From Deltaproteobacteria bacterium (GTDB lineage Bacteria > Myxococcota_A > UBA796 > CAJQPC01): 64,000 bases of DNA. Shown here in pieces: positions 62,727-64,000 of this stretch. The notes under the pieces were generated by a model. The model saw nothing but the letters and a program-made list of their open reading frames with translations, ran no database searches and was not told the origin of the DNA. Positions within the stretch are counted from its first letter, which is position 1; each line of letters begins with the position of its first letter. The translations under genes and the position numbers were made by a program. The stretch covers positions 39,297 through 103,296 of the forward strand of contig JADKFE010000030.1 in the NCBI GenBank assembly GCA_016717595.1. The letters run 5' to 3'.

Positions 62727-63156
62727 ATGCGCCACGTCATCATCGCGCTGTCCCTCGTCGCCTCCCTCGTCGCTTGCGGCGGCGAGCCCGCCAAGGCCCC
62801 CGAGGCCCCTCCCGCCCCCGTCGTCGAGGCCCCCAAGCCCGTCGAGGCCCCCGCCGCTCCCGCCGCCCCCGTCGCGTTCGACGCCAAGGCCACCTTCGGC
62901 ACGGTCTGCGGCACCTGCCACGGCCTCGAGGGCAAAGGTGACGGCGTCGCCGCCGCTGGCCTGAACCCCCAAGCCCGCCGCCTTCGGTGACCCCGAGTTC
63001 TGGAAGACCCGCGACGAGGCCCACATCAAGAAGGTCATCAAAGAGGGCGGCGCCGCCGTCGGCAAGAGCCCGATGATGGCCCCCTTCGGCGCCCAGTTCA
63101 ACGACGAGCAGATCGCCGCCCTGGCCGCTCACGTCATGAGCTTCAAGCCCCAGTAA
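62727..63156 (+). CDS. Mono-haem cytochrome c lipoprotein (frameshifted)
   Basis: About 142 residues after removal of one C in the C5 run at about 62967-62971. Signal peptide with lipobox SLVAC (Cys17), a Pro/Ala-rich linker, then a cytochrome c domain with CGTCH (61-65) and a downstream Met-containing loop (SPMMAPFGAQF) offering the sixth haem ligand, ending in ALAAHVMSF. It should be a lipid-anchored electron carrier on the periplasmic side. It could donate electrons to the peroxidase at 37.2 kb. Ribosome site GGAAG before the ATG; terminator at 63178. Confidence 0.8.
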
Positions 63157-63177
63157 GGCCCAGCTCGTTCCAACTAG

Positions 63178-63216
63178 ATCCCGAAGGTCGCCCGCGCGGC
63201 CTTCGGGATTTGTTAT
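63178..63216 (+). terminator. Rho-independent terminator after the cytochrome gene
   Basis: A ten-pair stem (ATCCCGAAGG at 63178-63187 with CCTTCGGGAT at 63200-63209) with a 12-base GC-rich loop, followed by TTGTTATT on the plus strand, 21 bases after the cytochrome stop and 11 bases before the next start codon. Confidence 0.7.
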
Positions 63217-63227
63217 TCCTTGGGCCT

Positions 63228-63812
63228 ATGCGCACGACACGATCCTTCACCGCCCTGATCACCACGATCTTGATCACCACGCTGATGAGCGGCTGCGGCG
63301 GCCCATCCTGCAAAGATCAGCAGGCGGCGGCGGCGGCGGCGTGGACCGAGGCTGTGGACTACTACAGCCGCATGGTCGACGCCTCGGCGAAGGCCCTCGC
63401 GGGCTCTGAAGAGGCCTTGGCGATGGCGATGTCTGAGCGTGACGCCGCTGAGGCCCGGGCCGCGGCGATGCGCCGTCAGGCCACCCGTGGGGGTCTCAAG
63501 GATCTGCGCACCGGCGAGGTCCGCCAGAGCCCTGAGGCCACCTCACGGCGCAAGGCCAAAGCCTCTGGGGCGGCCGCGCGCAGCGGCGCCGCCTCTGACG
63601 AAGAAGAGGCCCTCATCGGCGCCTTGGACCTCGCCGTCGCCGAGAACGCCGCCTGGGTCGAGAAGCTCAACCTCGCCCGCGCCGCCCGGGACGCGGCCCT
63701 GACCCCAGACGCCTGGAAGGCCGCGCAGGCGACCTCCCCCACCCTGACCGACTCTGAGCTGGCCAACCGCGCCTTGGCCGCGAGCGCCGCGGCGCATGAG
63801 GCCTGCGACTAA
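63228..63812 (+). CDS. Lipoprotein with helical Ala-rich body
   Basis: A 194-residue protein with signal peptide (RTTRSFTALITTILITTLMSGC, lipidated Cys23). The remainder is almost entirely helical, Ala/Glu/Arg-rich and probably a coiled coil (AAAAAAWTEAVDYYSRMVDA, EEALAMAMSERDAAEARAAAM, LAVAENAAWVEKLNLARAAR). No known family. The ATG at 63228 is preceded by the terminator of the cytochrome gene. It ends with a four-base overlap with the convergent partial gene. Confidence 0.68.
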   Translation: MRTTRSFTALITTILITTLMSGCGGPSCKDQQAAAAAAWTEAVDYYSRMVDASAKALAGSEEALAMAMSERDAAEARAAAMRRQATRGGLKDLRTGEVRQSPEATSRRKAKASGAAARSGAASDEEEALIGALDLAVAENAAWVEKLNLARAARDAALTPDAWKAAQATSPTLTDSELANRALAASAAAHEACD

Positions 63813-64000
63813 CGCTCGTCCAGGCGAACGTAGGCGCCGGTGGCGGGCTCGTTGCCCTCTAAACGTAGGGTGCGGCCCTCTACGTCGACGGACTGCCCGG
63901 CGGTGAGCGGGTCGAGGCAGAAGCCGTCCACGATCACGTTGAAGCGCCCGGCGCTGCACGAGACCCGGTAAGGTCGGGAGCGCTCGCCCCGGTAGAGCGT
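63809..64000 (-). CDS. Partial unknown protein at window edge (C-terminal part)
   Basis: The minus-strand frame is open from the right edge through 63 sense codons to a TAG at 63809-63811. The visible C-terminus, with sequences such as YRVSCSAGRFNVIVDGFCLD and VDVEGRTLRLEG, is beta-rich and has two cysteines. No family recognised. It overlaps the stop of the convergent lipoprotein gene by three to four bases. Composition and codon use fit the neighbouring genes. Confidence 0.5.
   Translation of the reverse strand, partial: TLYRGERSRPYRVSCSAGRFNVIVDGFCLDPLTAGQSVDVEGRTLRLEGNEPATGAYVRLDER

Overview
This is a GC-rich, gene-dense bacterial chromosome segment of 64 kb. It carries housekeeping genes throughout and shows no plasmid, phage, transposon, CRISPR array, rRNA or tRNA signature. 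At least ten short proteins or domains start with a lipobox. There is also a MopE-like Cys/Asp-rich repeat protein, a von Willebrand A lipoprotein, many TPR/HEAT proteins, a bactofilin-type membrane protein and an archaeal-type ProRS. Together these suggest a Myxococcota or other former-deltaproteobacterial lineage with a diderm envelope (lipoproteins, heptosyltransferase-like enzymes, class A PBP, AmpG-like transporter). The lineage is an inference, because no marker gene could be searched.

Layout. 1-6.2 kb: a partial lipoprotein, then manC, trmL and grpE on the minus strand, a DUF4340 membrane protein facing away, then ffh and a TPR protein. 6.2-7.9 kb: a plus-strand pair of lipoproteins (vWA domain, then Cys-rich). 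7.9-12.6 kb: minus-strand information processing in the order rbfA, truB, rpsO, pnp, dut. 12.6-19.1 kb: minus-strand envelope genes (carboxypeptidase-regulatory-like lipoprotein, VTT membrane protein, HEAT plus multi-pass protein, TPR protein). 19.2-26.0 kb: plus strand, a class A PBP, a tetrapyrrole-methylase-fold enzyme with an overlapping partner, and a coiled-coil/ABC permease/ABC ATPase set. 26.0-28 kb: a divergent pair, an AtHAL3-like PPC decarboxylase and an AmpG-like MFS transporter. 28.1-35.1 kb: a giant lipoprotein combining twelve MopE-like repeats, a BACON-like domain and two successive Rhs/YD modules. 35.1-39.5 kb: proS, a GreA/B-like factor, a di-haem cytochrome c peroxidase and an alpha-barrel-like lipoprotein. 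39.5-48.1 kb: a long minus-strand run whose order of transcription is yicC, gmk, relA/spoT, coaX, an EF-G paralogue, a HEAT-like protein and a DUF4399-like lipoprotein. 48.2-57.3 kb: a lipoprotein, a solitary adenine DNA methyltransferase, and five tightly overlapping glycosyltransferases (three GT4-like, two GT9/heptosyltransferase-like) headed by a protein of unknown function. 57.5-64 kb: an ECF-type sigma factor, its zinc-finger anti-sigma factor, a bactofilin-like membrane protein, a zinc-ribbon TPR protein, a mono-haem cytochrome c lipoprotein and two small envelope genes at the edge.

The most unusual object is the 28.1-35.1 kb protein. It is lipid-anchored, predicted to bind many calcium ions, and contains one complete Rhs shell-like block with its core motif plus a second block that has an Rhs-type entry segment but no core motif. 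I found no obvious toxin motif and no immunity-like gene next to it. Secondary points of interest are the methylase-fold/partner pair at 21.6-23.4 kb, the orphan DNA methyltransferase beside the sugar-transfer cluster, and the plant-like PPC decarboxylase.

Quality warning. At least seven genes are interrupted by single-base indels, almost all in homopolymer runs (near 26000, 29317, 38694, 53736, several in 58640-59095, 59960 and 62968), and two more lack a proper start (relA/spoT, sigma factor). In each case the reading frame resumes in recognisable protein. I read this as residual assembly error rather than gene decay, and I annotate these genes across the break.
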